This document shows positions 8,132-16,528 of a stretch of DNA of 44,924 nt, piece after piece. Location of the stretch: assembly GCF_028275055.1 (NCBI RefSeq), contig NZ_JAQCNJ010000038.1, positions 1-44,924 of the forward strand. Reading direction: 5' to 3'. Made by a program: the position numbers and the translations under genes. This DNA is from Haloplanus sp. (GTDB lineage: Archaea > Halobacteriota > Halobacteria > Halobacteriales > Haloferacaceae). Each line of letters starts with the position of its first letter. Position 1 is the first letter of the stretch. The notes beneath the pieces were generated by a model, which saw only the letters and a program-made list of their open reading frames with translations, had not been told where the DNA came from and searched no databases.

Positions 8132-8695
8132 ATGTCAGGCCGTGTATATCGACTCCACTCGACGCTCGAACTGCCACTCGAAGACGTACAGGACTACTTC
8201 GGCGGGGACCCGGAGCTTCCACCCGAGGTTGCCGACGTCAATCTCACTCGACGCAACAACACGCTCATCCTGAAGGCCGTCGCGGAGGATCAGGGCCTGA
8301 GCAAGTACACGCCGACGGCCCAACTGAAAGCCAGCATCACCGAGACGCGGGTGTACGAGGAGGAACCACCCCAGCCCGGTGGGCCGTGGCAGGAGGAGGA
8401 AGAGGAGATTCCCTCCGAACTCGTCGAGTTCGCCTGCTTCAAAGGCGACCGCGAAACCGTTCTCCAGAACACCGCGCTCCAGTACCCGATGTTTCTCGTT
8501 CTCCGCGACATCGCCCGGATGGCCGAGAAGGGGACGCTGACCGCCATCGTCGAGGAGGACGACGAACTCATCGCAACCCGCATCGTCGAGGGGGAAGACC
8601 GCCCTGCCTCGGTCGAAGTCGTCGAGAATCCCAGCCAGTCACAGGCCGAGAAAAACGGCGTCAACTGGCGGGACAACCAGTTCATTTCGGACTGA
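8132..8695 (+). CDS. Conserved haloarchaeal protein of unknown function
   Basis: 187-residue soluble acidic protein that I do not recognise as an enzyme family. It has no signal peptide or membrane segment. Visible features are an N-terminal L-E-L-P-L-E-D-V segment, a mid-protein proline/glutamate linker (around residues 80-100: E-E-P-P-Q-P-G-G-P-W-Q then a run of glutamates), and a C-terminal half with F-A-C-F-K-G-D-R-E-T-V and Y-P-M-F-L-V-L-R-D-I-A-R-M-A-E-K-G-T-L. Codon use is typical of the genome, so it is a real gene. It has its own promoter and is flanked by glutaredoxin and a small conserved acidic protein. Confidence 0.8.
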   Translation: MSGRVYRLHSTLELPLEDVQDYFGGDPELPPEVADVNLTRRNNTLILKAVAEDQGLSKYTPTAQLKASITETRVYEEEPPQPGGPWQEEEEEIPSELVEFACFKGDRETVLQNTALQYPMFLVLRDIARMAEKGTLTAIVEEDDELIATRIVEGEDRPASVEVVENPSQSQAEKNGVNWRDNQFISD

Positions 8696-8698
8696 CCG

Positions 8699-9123
8699 GG
8701 ACGGCGTGTGAGCGCCGGCCGCCCTGTCGGTCACCTGCTTCTTTGCGCGCCCGACAACCGCCGCTCCAGGGTGCCGTGGCACCGGTCGCGGCCGGCATCG
8801 CGGTGTCGGCGGCGATGGGCTGGTCGGCGGAGGCGATGCCGGAAGCGCCACCACCGGGAGAACGGCGATGGATCGGCCGACCGCTCGGGCGGACGACTCC
8901 ACGGAACGGTCGGCACCGACGACGGGCACGGACGCGTCGGTTCGGCGTCGACCGGCAGGACCGTTCCTAAACAGTCGGTAGCGGCCGCCTGTCGGACACC
9001 GAACCGACGACCGCAGCCGGTCGAACGGAGGATCGGACGGGGCCACCGCGGATCGGCGGCGGCCGTCTTCCGGCGTCACGGCGGGACCGGGTAGTTTAAT
9101 CCGTGTGGCATCGAAGTCAACGT
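8699..9123. other. 425-base intergenic stretch without a supported gene
   Basis: Very G+C-rich. Both strands contain open frames (for example minus 8639-9079), but they are proline/arginine-rich with no conserved look and no promoter. The only element I can support is the TATA-like box for the downstream gene at its right end. It could be decayed coding sequence, but nothing proves this. Confidence 0.5.
9091..9100 (+). promoter_or_regulatory. Promoter of the 60-residue acidic protein gene
   Basis: GTAGTTTAAT 24-33 bases before ATG 9124, embedded in G+C-rich DNA; leaderless spacing. Confidence 0.45.
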
Positions 9124-9306
9124 ATGGGCTTTGGGAGCTACGATGAATCCGAACAGCAGAACCAGGACGTAAACACGGACGAGGACGACAGCGAAGGGGT
9201 CAACGTTCACGAGAACGACCACGAAGGCGAAGTCTCCTTCGAGACGAACGCCTCGACCGACGACCTCATCGACCAACTCGGCGAAATGAAAGACGACGAG
9301 GAGTAG
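9124..9306 (+). CDS. Small acidic conserved haloarchaeal protein (probably DUF5786-like)
   Basis: 60-residue, extremely acidic protein starting M-G-F-G-S-Y-D-E-S-E-Q, an N-terminus I recall from a conserved haloarchaeal family of unknown function (DUF5786; from memory, unverified). It has no cysteine, signal or membrane segment. The C-terminal 20 residues (T-D-D-L-I-D-Q-L-G-E-M-K) look helical. ATG 9124 is chosen over the in-frame upstream ATG because of the family N-terminus and the TATA-like box at leaderless distance. Confidence 0.8.
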   Translation: MGFGSYDESEQQNQDVNTDEDDSEGVNVHENDHEGEVSFETNASTDDLIDQLGEMKDDEE

Positions 9307-9314
9307 GCTCGTCG

Positions 9315-9338
9315 GCCCGGCCACGTCACCGGCCGGGC
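9315..9338. repeat. Inverted repeat after the 60-residue protein gene
   Basis: GCCCGGCC and GGCCGGGC form a perfect 8-bp stem with an 8-base loop, 8 bases after the stop codon. It could protect or end the transcript, but no T-tract follows, so a terminator role is uncertain. Confidence 0.4.
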
Positions 9339-9370
9339 GTTCCCGGGATGGAGCGGACGGGAGACACAAA

Positions 9371-9380
9371 ACATTTTACC
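9371..9380 (+). promoter_or_regulatory. Promoter of the CysD/PAPS-reductase-like gene
   Basis: ACATTTTACC 26-35 bases before the ATG, in an unusually A+T-rich stretch (9366-9405) that also contains ATAATTATAT. Confidence 0.45.
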
Positions 9381-9405
9381 ACCAATAATTATATCTCATT
9401 ACACA

Positions 9406-10374
9406 ATGAGCGAGTTCCCGGACTACCTCGACGTCGACTACACCGACGGCGAAGGGCAGACGCCCGACGACTATCCGACGCTCGAGAACAAAATCGAGAA
9501 GGCAATCGAGGTCACCCGGCGGGGTCTCGAACAGTACCGAAACCCCGCCGTGATGTGGACCGGTGGTAAAGACTCCACGCTCACGCTGTACTTTATCAAG
9601 GAGGTCGCCGAGAAGTACGGGTACGACACGCCGACCGCGGTGTTCATCGACCATTACCAGCACTTCGACGCCATCCACGACTTTGTGGATCACTGGGCCG
9701 AGGAGTGGGACCTCGATGTGGTATACGCCCGCAACGAGGACGTGGGTGCGTACGTCGAGGACCACAACCTCGAACCGGGCGACGATATCCCGGTCGCCGA
9801 ACTCTCCGAACACAACCGACACCACGTTCGCGAGATTCTGGAGTACGAGGAGGAGACGTTCCCGTTTCTGCTCGACACCTACGTCGGCAATCACCTGCTG
9901 AAAACCGTCGCGCTCAACGACACGCTCAAGAGCTACGACATCGACGGCGTCATCTCCGGGGTTCGGTGGGACGAGCAGGACGCCCGCGCCGACGAGACGT
10001 TCTTCAGCCCCCGCCACGACCCCGATATCTACCCGCCACACGACCGCATCCAGGCGATTCTTCAGTTCGCCGAGCGCGACGTGTGGGACGTGTTCTGGAA
10101 CTACGTCGTTCCGGACACCGTCGAAGACTTCCCCGAGGACGGCTACGTCCCCCAGAGCGCCGACGACCTGCCGAACGGGCTGACCCAAGACGACATCCCG
10201 GTCAGCCCGAAGTACTTCGCCGGCTTCCGGTCGCTGGGTAGCGAGGTCAGCACGGAGAAATCCGACGAGGAGCCTGCGTGGCTGCAGGACATAGAGAACA
10301 CGACCGAACGCGCCGGTCGCGCCCAAGACAAGGAGGATCTGATGGAGCGCCTCCGCGACCTGGGGTACATGTAG
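9406..10374 (+). CDS. PAPS reductase / sulfate adenylyltransferase subunit 2-like PP-loop protein
   Basis: 322-residue N-type ATP pyrophosphatase. The PP-loop reads W-T-G-G-K-D-S-T (residues ~51-58). Further motifs match the CysD branch rather than classical CysH: S-G-V-R-W-D-E-Q-D-A-R-A near residue 185, H-D-R-I-Q-A-I-L and E-R-D-V-W-D-V-F-W, then G-F-R-S-L-G and the C-terminal E-R-A-G-R-x-Q-D-K-E-D-L-M-E-R-L-R-D-L-G-Y-M, which resembles the CysD tail. There is no CysN GTPase next to it and no catalytic Cys motif of the CysH tail, so either sulfate activation without CysN or a different adenylation such as sulfur transfer or tRNA modification is possible. The next gene is a second PP-loop enzyme of another family. 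Confidence 0.82.
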   Translation: MSEFPDYLDVDYTDGEGQTPDDYPTLENKIEKAIEVTRRGLEQYRNPAVMWTGGKDSTLTLYFIKEVAEKYGYDTPTAVFIDHYQHFDAIHDFVDHWAEEWDLDVVYARNEDVGAYVEDHNLEPGDDIPVAELSEHNRHHVREILEYEEETFPFLLDTYVGNHLLKTVALNDTLKSYDIDGVISGVRWDEQDARADETFFSPRHDPDIYPPHDRIQAILQFAERDVWDVFWNYVVPDTVEDFPEDGYVPQSADDLPNGLTQDDIPVSPKYFAGFRSLGSEVSTEKSDEEPAWLQDIENTTERAGRAQDKEDLMERLRDLGYM

Positions 10375-10460
10375 TCACGGCCCGGCTGAGCGCCGTCCGC
10401 TCGCGGCGCGGCCCGTTCGACGGTGCGAGACGAGCGGTCAGTTCTGGCGCGGAACCACAG

Positions 10461-10470
10461 CTCATAACGC
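10461..10470 (+). promoter_or_regulatory. dph6 promoter (TATA-like)
   Basis: CTCATAACGC 23-32 bases before ATG 10493; leaderless spacing. Confidence 0.4.
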
Positions 10471-10492
10471 CCCACCCGCCGTACCGACGCCG

Positions 10493-11215
10493 ATGACCGA
10501 CACCGACGGTGGCGCGTGGGCGAGCCTCTTTTCGGGCGGCAAGGACTCCTCGTGGGCGCTGTATCGCGCGCTGGAAGACGGGTTGGACGTGACGCGGCTG
10601 GTGACCGTCCACCCCGGCGGCGACTCGTATATGTATCACGTCCCGGCGACGGAGCTCGCCACCCTCGCCGCCGAGAGCATCGGGATCGACCTCGTGGAAG
10701 TCACCCCTGACGATTTAGGCGCGGAAACCGCAACGGACGCGAGCGCACAGGGTGACGCCGAACTCGAACCGTTGGAGGCCGCGCTCACCGACCTCGCGGC
10801 GGAGACGGGGTTGACGGGCGTCACAGCCGGGGCCGTCGAGAGCGAGTACCAGACGAGTCGCATCGAGGCGATGTGTGATCGGCTGGGGATCGACCTGTTC
10901 GCGCCGCTGTGGCAGCGTGATCCGGCCACCCTCGCCGAGGAGATGCTCGACGCCGGGTTCGAGATCCGGATCGTCCAGGTCGCCGCCGCGGGCCTCGACG
11001 AGTCGTGGCTGGGCCGCCGTCTCGACGCCGACGCCTTTGAGGAGTTACTGGCGTTGCAAAACGAGTACGGTGTGCATCCGCTCGGCGAGGGCGGCGAGTT
11101 CGAGACGCTCGTCACCGACGCACCACACATGAGCCGGCCGTTGGAACTGGACTGGGAGCCGGTGTGGGAGGGGTCACGAGGGCACTGTCGGCTCACGGAC
11201 GCACGGCTGGGGTAA
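10493..11215 (+). CDS. dph6: Diphthine--ammonia ligase (Dph6-type ATP pyrophosphatase)
   Basis: Catalyses the last step of diphthamide formation on the elongation factor aEF-2 histidine, amidating diphthine with ATP and ammonia. The 240-residue protein has the PP-loop F-S-G-G-K-D-S (residues 13-19), the A-G-A-V-E-S-E-Y-Q-T-S-R segment, P-L-W-Q-R-D-P, and the family C-terminal motif G-E-G-G-E-F-E-T-L-V. Length and motif order fit the archaeal ATP_bind_4 family. Confidence 0.88.
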   Translation: MTDTDGGAWASLFSGGKDSSWALYRALEDGLDVTRLVTVHPGGDSYMYHVPATELATLAAESIGIDLVEVTPDDLGAETATDASAQGDAELEPLEAALTDLAAETGLTGVTAGAVESEYQTSRIEAMCDRLGIDLFAPLWQRDPATLAEEMLDAGFEIRIVQVAAAGLDESWLGRRLDADAFEELLALQNEYGVHPLGEGGEFETLVTDAPHMSRPLELDWEPVWEGSRGHCRLTDARLG

Positions 11216-11383
11216 GCGACACACCGGACTCCACACGGCGAACGATGGATTTCGGAGGGTGTGAGGGTCGTTCCGGACACGTATCGGGTCGGATGCGCTG
11301 TTCCATCGACATCGTCTCCCGGGCGACGAGTCCGCCACACATCGGGGAGTACAGCGAAACTGACCGGGTTCTTCCGTCGAACG

Positions 11384-12352
11384 TTACTCCCCGTTCAGCA
11401 TCGTCGAGTGTGCACCGATGAGCGCGTCGGCGAGATCAAGATTCTCGATTCGGGTGTCCTCGTCGATGATCGACCCGCGGACGTCGGCGTCCCGGATGGT
11501 CGCGTTGGGGAAAACGACGGTTCGTTCGAGCGTCGAGTCGACGATCTCCGCGCCGGCCATCACGTGGACGTTCTTCCGGAGCGTCGAGTTTTCCACCGTC
11601 GCGGAGTCGTCGACCCGGACGCCGTCGTCGAGGTGCCACGCGACCGCGTCGAGGTAGCTCTCAGGCGTGCCGATGTCGAACCACGCGCCGTCGAAGGTGA
11701 AGGCGTGGACCGGCTGGCGCGACTGGATCCACTGGATGAACCACCCCGGTTCGTCGGGGTTCTTGCCGGCCGACAGATACTCCTCGAACAACGGGAGGGT
11801 CTCTGCGGGGAAGGCATAGCAGGCGACGGAGACGAGCGTACTCCTCGGGTCGTCGGGTTTTTCCTGAAACTCGACGACACGATCACCGGTTAGATCGACC
11901 AGTCCGTAGGAACGCGCTCGCTCTTTCGACCCCACGTCGTATGCGGCGAGGGTCGGCGTTCCCTTTCGCTCGAAGAAGTCGGCGAACTCGGCGATATCGA
12001 AACTGATGAGATTGTCACCGGCGACGACGATCAGATCCTCCTCGACCCCCTCGCGGTCGATGAGTTGGGCGAGTGCGCCGACGACACCGAGTTTCTCGTT
12101 TTCGGCCGTTGTCTGCTCGACCGAAAGGGTCGGCTTGTCGAACTCGCTGTCGGCGAGGTATGCCTCGAAATCGTCTGCGAAACGTTCGTTGGTGCTGACG
12201 TACACCTCGGAGATCCGGTCATCGGCCTCGAGGTCCTGGAAGACGGTGTCGATAACGGTCGACTCGTCGACGGGGAGAAACATCTTCGGCCGATGCTTGG
12301 TGACTGGCCAGAGCCGCGTCGCGTACCCACCCGCCAGGACGATGGCCTTCAT
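11384..12352 (-). CDS. Sugar-1-phosphate nucleotidyltransferase (NDP-sugar pyrophosphorylase)
   Basis: 322-residue enzyme that joins a sugar-1-phosphate to an NTP to make NDP-sugar, probably for glycan or S-layer glycosylation. The N-terminus is the nucleotidyltransferase signature L-A-G-G-Y-A-T-R-L-W-P-V-T with K-x-x-x-P (H-R-P-K-M-F-L-P-V). A-G-D-N supplies the metal-binding Asp, and F-D-I-G-T-P-E-S-Y follows. Residues ~245-322 show hexapeptide-like repeats of a left-handed beta-helix (V-D-D-S-A-T-V-E-N-S-T, then N-A-T-I-R-D-A-D). The nucleotide and sugar cannot be fixed by eye. ATG 12352 fits the signature and the promoter; upstream codons are promoter sequence. Confidence 0.88.
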   Translation of the reverse strand: MKAIVLAGGYATRLWPVTKHRPKMFLPVDESTVIDTVFQDLEADDRISEVYVSTNERFADDFEAYLADSEFDKPTLSVEQTTAENEKLGVVGALAQLIDREGVEEDLIVVAGDNLISFDIAEFADFFERKGTPTLAAYDVGSKERARSYGLVDLTGDRVVEFQEKPDDPRSTLVSVACYAFPAETLPLFEEYLSAGKNPDEPGWFIQWIQSRQPVHAFTFDGAWFDIGTPESYLDAVAWHLDDGVRVDDSATVENSTLRKNVHVMAGAEIVDSTLERTVVFPNATIRDADVRGSIIDEDTRIENLDLADALIGAHSTMLNGE

Positions 12353-12370
12353 ATTGCACCGACTCCACCA

Positions 12371-12380
12371 CAGTGTAAAG
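12371..12380 (-). promoter_or_regulatory. Nucleotidyltransferase gene promoter (TATA-like)
   Basis: CTTTACACTG on the minus strand, 19-28 bases upstream of the ATG, in the 96-base A+T-richer spacer shared with the divergent HTH gene. Confidence 0.4.
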
Positions 12381-12418
12381 TTCTTTTTGTATCCATCGCC
12401 GTCCACCGCCGGAGAAAA

Positions 12419-12429
12419 GGATTTGATCC
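12419..12429 (+). promoter_or_regulatory. HTH/zinc-ribbon gene promoter (TATA-like)
   Basis: GGATTTGATCC 20-30 bases before ATG 12449. The element is itself close to palindromic. Confidence 0.35.
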
Positions 12430-12448
12430 CGTCGGGAGTATCTCGGAC

Positions 12449-12730
12449 ATGGAGTCGACGACGCGGGAACGGATCGCGGACCTGCTCCGATCGGAGGCGG
12501 CGACAGCGAGTTCGCTCTCCTCACGGGTCGGAACCGCCCGATCCGCCGTCTACAACCACGTTCGACACGTCGCGCGCTCGGTCGACGGCACCGACGAGAA
12601 ACTGCTCGTTTCGCCGCCGACCTGCCGGGACTGTGGCTTCGACGGCTTCGACGACCCGATCAACGACCCCTCGACCTGTCCGGAGTGTCGGAGCGAGAAC
12701 GTCGCCGAACCCGCCTTCCGGATCGACTAA
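12449..12730 (+). CDS. Small HTH / zinc-ribbon predicted transcriptional regulator
   Basis: 93-residue protein with an N-terminal winged-helix-like HTH (R-E-R-I-A-D-L-L then [21 protein letters not shown]) and a C-terminal four-cysteine zinc ribbon (C-R-D-C-G-F ... C-P-E-C). This is the layout of the archaeal COG3357-type family. The start is set at ATG 12449 because the HTH begins there and a TATA-like box precedes it; the longer upstream frame is antisense to the nucleotidyltransferase. Its stop overlaps the 3' end of the convergent ABC-ATPase gene by 4 bases. Divergent arrangement suggests it may control the nucleotidyltransferase (inference). Confidence 0.82.
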   Translation: MESTTRERIADLLRSEAATASSLSSRVGTARSAVYNHVRHVARSVDGTDEKLLVSPPTCRDCGFDGFDDPINDPSTCPECRSENVAEPAFRID

Positions 12731-14277
12731 TCGTCTAGGTGACAGGCACTCTCCCGGAGCGACCCGAACGTACCGTACAGTTCGGCGGCGGCGTCGTCGG
12801 CCCGGCCGGTGAGCAACGAGTCGACGACCGCTCCAACCGTCCGTTCCGCGTCCGAGTCCGAGAGCGGTTCGGGAAGTCGGAAGGCCGCCCGGACGGCGAG
12901 GCGGTCGAGTTCCCCTTCGCGGTCGGTTTCCTCGGCACAACGGTCGCGGAGGCGGTCGAGCACCGCCTCCTCGGACGCGTCGGCGAGGGTCGCGACCCAC
13001 GCCCGCAGTTCGGTGATCGCCGCCCACTCGGTCGCCGAGAGGTCGGTGTCTGAGGGCACCAGTCCCGGACGTTCGCGCCGGCACACGGTGGGGAAGGCAT
13101 CCGCCAGCCGCTCCGCCGCCCCGTCGTGGTCGCCGTCGAGAACCCGATCAAGCGCCGTCGACAGCGCCGACTCGGCGGCCCGATCCGCCAACTCTGCCGG
13201 CACGCCGAACTCCTCGCGGATCGCCGCCTTGACCGCGGCGGGATCGACCGCCTCCGGGCCGGCCTCGTCGCCCGTCGCGGCGTACCGGCGGGCCGCGCCG
13301 AGGTCGAGGCCCTCGCCGACGACACGCAGACGGAGATTCAACACCGCCCGCCACGTCTCGTCGTCGATATCGTAGTCCTCATCGAGGATCACCTCCGGAC
13401 ACCGGGTGTGGAACCGACAACCCGGCGGCGGATCGGACGGACTCGGTACGTCGCCCGTGAGACGTGTCCCTTGGCCACGGCGACGGGGGTCAGCGATCGG
13501 TGTCGAGCCGAGCAGCGCGCGGGTGTATGGGTGTCGGGGGTCCTCGAACAGCCGTTCGGTCGGAGCCGTCTCGACGATTTCGCCCAGATACATTACCGCC
13601 ACCCGATCACACACCTCGCGGACGACCCCCAGATCGTGGCTTATGACGACGATAGCGAGACCGAACGCCGACTGGAGGTCATCGATCAGGTCGAGGATGT
13701 CGGCCTGAACGCTCACATCGAGCGCACTGACGGGTTCGTCGGCGACGATCAGGTCGGGGTTGATAACCAGCGCCCGGGCCAGTGCGACCCGTTGTTTCTG
13801 TCCCCCGGAGAACTCGTGGGGGTAGCGGTCCATGTCGTCGGCGTCGAGGCCGACACGGTCGAGAAGGTCACCGACGATTCGCCGCCGCCGCTCCCGGTCG
13901 CGCATCCCGTGGACGCGCAACGGTTCGGCCACCGACTCGCCGATGCTCATCCGAGGGTCGAAACTCGAGGTGGGGTCCTGGAACACCATCTGAGCGCGAC
14001 GCCGGAACCGTTTCAGCGCCGCGTCGTCGTACGCGGTCACGTCCTCGCCGTCAAAAACGATCCGGCCGTCCGTCGGTTCTTCGAGACGGAGCGTCGTCGT
14101 CGCTGCGGTGGACTTACCACACCCGGACTCGCCGACAAGACCCAGCGTCTCCCCACGGTCGACGGTGAAACTGATGCCGTCGACGGCGCGGACCCGGCCA
14201 ACCTCGTTCCGGAGTACGCCCTCGGTGACCGGGTAGTGTTTCGTCAGGCCCTCCACGTCCAGCAACGATCGGCTCAT
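12727..14277 (-). CDS. Peptide/nickel-type ABC transporter ATP-binding protein with a large C-terminal insertion (DppF/OppF-like)
   Basis: Second ATPase of the importer, 516 residues against the usual ~330. Walker [10 protein letters not shown] (residues ~49-57), ABC signature F-S-G-G-Q-K-Q-R and Walker [13 protein letters not shown] are intact. The oligopeptide-transporter C-terminal domain starts normally (G-C-R-F-H-T-R-C-P, around residue 290) but is interrupted by a mostly helical, acidic region of roughly 180-200 residues before its closing A-C-H-L motif, which is found at the very C-terminus. A second landmark, P-T-V-C-R-R-E-R-P, lies inside. ATG 14277 overlaps the upstream ATPase stop as ATGA. 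Confidence 0.9.
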   Translation of the reverse strand: MSRSLLDVEGLTKHYPVTEGVLRNEVGRVRAVDGISFTVDRGETLGLVGESGCGKSTAATTTLRLEEPTDGRIVFDGEDVTAYDDAALKRFRRRAQMVFQDPTSSFDPRMSIGESVAEPLRVHGMRDRERRRRIVGDLLDRVGLDADDMDRYPHEFSGGQKQRVALARALVINPDLIVADEPVSALDVSVQADILDLIDDLQSAFGLAIVVISHDLGVVREVCDRVAVMYLGEIVETAPTERLFEDPRHPYTRALLGSTPIADPRRRGQGTRLTGDVPSPSDPPPGCRFHTRCPEVILDEDYDIDDETWRAVLNLRLRVVGEGLDLGAARRYAATGDEAGPEAVDPAAVKAAIREEFGVPAELADRAAESALSTALDRVLDGDHDGAAERLADAFPTVCRRERPGLVPSDTDLSATEWAAITELRAWVATLADASEEAVLDRLRDRCAEETDREGELDRLAVRAAFRLPEPLSDSDAERTVGAVVDSLLTGRADDAAAELYGTFGSLRESACHLDD

Positions 14278-15362
14278 CGGTCCGGCCTCCCATCGTCGGC
14301 CACGTCGGGCGAGCGGCCGCCGTCGGCCGCCGGGTCGTCCGCGGGCACCGTCCCGCCGTTCTCGCCACGGACGACCGACGGATCCCCGCCGGGTTCGTAG
14401 TGAACACACGAGACGACGTGGTCTTCGTCGCCGTCGACGGGCGTCGCCGGCGGCTGTTCGCCCTCTCGACAGGCGTCGACGGCGTGTGGACAGCGCGGGT
14501 GGAACCGACAGCCGGCCGGTGGGTCAGTCGGCGGCGGGAGGTGTCCGCCGATGGAGCCGGTCCCGTCGCCTCGGCCCGGGAGGCAGTCGAGCAACGCGCG
14601 GGTGTAGGGGTGGGATGGCCGCTCGAACACGTCGAAGACATCGCCACGCTCCATTACCTTTCCCGCGTACATCACGACCACGCGGTCGGCCACCTCGGCG
14701 ACAACGCCAAGATCGTGGGTGATCAGCAGGATGCTCATCTCGAACTCCGACTGAAGCTCATCGAGTAGCGTGAGGATCTGGTTTTGGATCGTCACGTCGA
14801 GCGCCGTTGTCGGCTCGTCGGCGATCAGCAGGTCGGGATTGGTCGCGAGCGACATCGCCAGCGAGACCCGTTGTTTCATGCCGCCCGAAAACTCGTGTGG
14901 GTAGTCGTCGAACCGGCGGGTTGCCTCGGGGATGCCCACCCGGTCCAGCAGGTCGATCGCCCGGCGGCGGGCGGTGGGTTGATCCGCGTCGTCGTGGAGT
15001 TGGATCGCCTCGACGATCTGCCAGCCGACGGTGTAGACGGGGTTGAGCGCACCCTGTGGGTTCTGGAACACGTGAGCGATGCGCCCGCCACGGAGGTCAC
15101 GGAGCGCGTCGTCGGAGAGCGTCGTGAGATCCTGCCCGTCGAAGACGACTTCGCCGTCGGGTATCTCGCCCGGCGGCGAGCGGATCAGTCGGGTGATCGA
15201 CTCCCCGGTGACGGTCTTGCCACTGCCCGACTCGCCGACGATACAGACGGTTTCGCCCCGGCCGACATCGAAGCTGACGCCGTCGACGGCGCGGACGAGG
15301 CCTTCGTCGGTGTGGAAAACGGTTCGCAGGTCACGGATCGAGAGGAGTGGGTCGTCGGACAT
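14274..15362 (-). CDS. Peptide/nickel-type ABC transporter ATP-binding protein (DppD/OppD-like)
   Basis: First ATPase of the importer, 362 residues. Walker A G-E-S-G-S-G-K-T lies near residue 44, the signature is F-S-G-G-M-K-Q-R, and Walker B is [12 protein letters not shown]. The C-terminal oligo_HPY region (G-C-R-F-H-P-R-C-P ... D-A-C-R-E-G-E-Q) has normal length and is followed by a ~40-residue acidic glycine-rich tail. The start overlaps the permease stop as TAATG, and the next ATPase starts at its own stop, so the genes are translationally linked. Confidence 0.92.
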   Translation of the reverse strand: MSDDPLLSIRDLRTVFHTDEGLVRAVDGVSFDVGRGETVCIVGESGSGKTVTGESITRLIRSPPGEIPDGEVVFDGQDLTTLSDDALRDLRGGRIAHVFQNPQGALNPVYTVGWQIVEAIQLHDDADQPTARRRAIDLLDRVGIPEATRRFDDYPHEFSGGMKQRVSLAMSLATNPDLLIADEPTTALDVTIQNQILTLLDELQSEFEMSILLITHDLGVVAEVADRVVVMYAGKVMERGDVFDVFERPSHPYTRALLDCLPGRGDGTGSIGGHLPPPTDPPAGCRFHPRCPHAVDACREGEQPPATPVDGDEDHVVSCVHYEPGGDPSVVRGENGGTVPADDPAADGGRSPDVADDGRPDR

Positions 15363-16528
15363 TATCGCTCCTGTCGCGGGTCAAGCGCGTCGCGTAACGC
15401 ATCGCCCATGAAGTTGAACGCGAGGATGGTGGTAAAAAGAAAGACGCCGGGGAACGTCGATACCCACCACGCCGTCGAGAGGTCGCTTCGCCCGTTGGCA
15501 ATCACCTGCCCCCACGAGGGGACGGTCGGATCGCCAAGCGAGAGAAATGAAAGGGACGCTTCAAACAGGATGAATCCCGGAATGAGGAGCGTCGCCGCCG
15601 TGATAACGCTGTTCGAGACGTTCGGGACGAGGTGGCGACGGATGACATAGAGGGTGCCGGCTCCGGAGCCACGGGCGGCGGTCACGTACGCCTCCTCGGC
15701 GCGCTGGAGCGCCTCGGAGCGCACCAACCGTGCAATCGACCCCCAGCCGGTCAGCCCGAAGATGATGATGAACATAAACAGGCTCCCGCCGAAGAGGTAG
15801 GTGAGCAGGAGATACAAAAAGAAGGCGGGAAAGACGAGTTGGATGTCGACGTACCGCATCAACACCTCGTCGACGAGGCCACCGCCGTAGGCCGCGACGG
15901 TGCCGACGGCCGTGCCGATGGTCACCACGAGCAGCGTCGAGATGAGGCCGACCTTCATGCTGACCTGCATCCCGTAGACGATGAGGACGAGGATATCTTT
16001 CCCGTCTCCGGTGGTGCCCAGCGGGTGTTCCATCGTCCCTTGGCACTGCCCGTTGACAACCTCGCCGATGCAGTTTACGGGCACCGTCGAGTCGACGGAG
16101 AGGTAGGCCGGCGGCTGGTAGGCCCGTTCGAGCGCGAGCCCCGGCTGTTCCAGAAAGATGGGGCCGATGGTCCCGATCAGAAACACGGCGACGAGATAAA
16201 ACAGACTGAGGACGGCCATCCGGTTTTTGCGGAACTCCCGCCAGTAGTAGGCGGTCAGCCGGCGGTTCCCGTAGAGGGGCACGACGACATAAAAAAGCAG
16301 CGCGAGCAACGTCGTCACGAACAGCCAGTCGAGTTGCGTGACGTTCCACTCGACGGGGAACGTAATCGTCGGTTGGTCCGCGGCGACGACGACAAAGTCG
16401 TAACAAAAGGCGGCGACGAGGGCGAGGCCGGCGAGCAACGCACCCCTGTCGCGCCGGGAGAGTGTCGACAGCCGTCCGCCCGTTTCCGTCCAATCGACCG
16501 ATTCGAAGGTGTCCGGCTTCCCACCCAT
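15362..16528 (-). CDS. Peptide/nickel-type ABC transporter permease (DppC/OppC-like)
   Basis: 388-residue inner-membrane permease. Besides the usual six-helix core with the EAA-type loop (A-A-R-G-S-G-A-G-T-L-Y-V-I-R-R-H-L-V-P-N) it has two additional N-terminal hydrophobic segments (about residues 30-50 and 68-85), making it longer than typical DppC (~300). A ~60-residue extracytoplasmic loop with two cysteines (N-C-I-G-E ... Q-C-Q-G-T) precedes the core. It is coupled to dppB by a TGATG overlap and to dppD by TAATG. Confidence 0.9.
   Translation of the reverse strand: MGGKPDTFESVDWTETGGRLSTLSRRDRGALLAGLALVAAFCYDFVVVAADQPTITFPVEWNVTQLDWLFVTTLLALLFYVVVPLYGNRRLTAYYWREFRKNRMAVLSLFYLVAVFLIGTIGPIFLEQPGLALERAYQPPAYLSVDSTVPVNCIGEVVNGQCQGTMEHPLGTTGDGKDILVLIVYGMQVSMKVGLISTLLVVTIGTAVGTVAAYGGGLVDEVLMRYVDIQLVFPAFFLYLLLTYLFGGSLFMFIIIFGLTGWGSIARLVRSEALQRAEEAYVTAARGSGAGTLYVIRRHLVPNVSNSVITAATLLIPGFILFEASLSFLSLGDPTVPSWGQVIANGRSDLSTAWWVSTFPGVFLFTTILAFNFMGDALRDALDPRQER

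Noticed and set aside
8639..9079. 146-codon minus frame in the 8699-9123 gap
   Set aside because: Proline/arginine-rich, partly antisense to the preceding gene, no promoter at the right distance and no recognisable fold.
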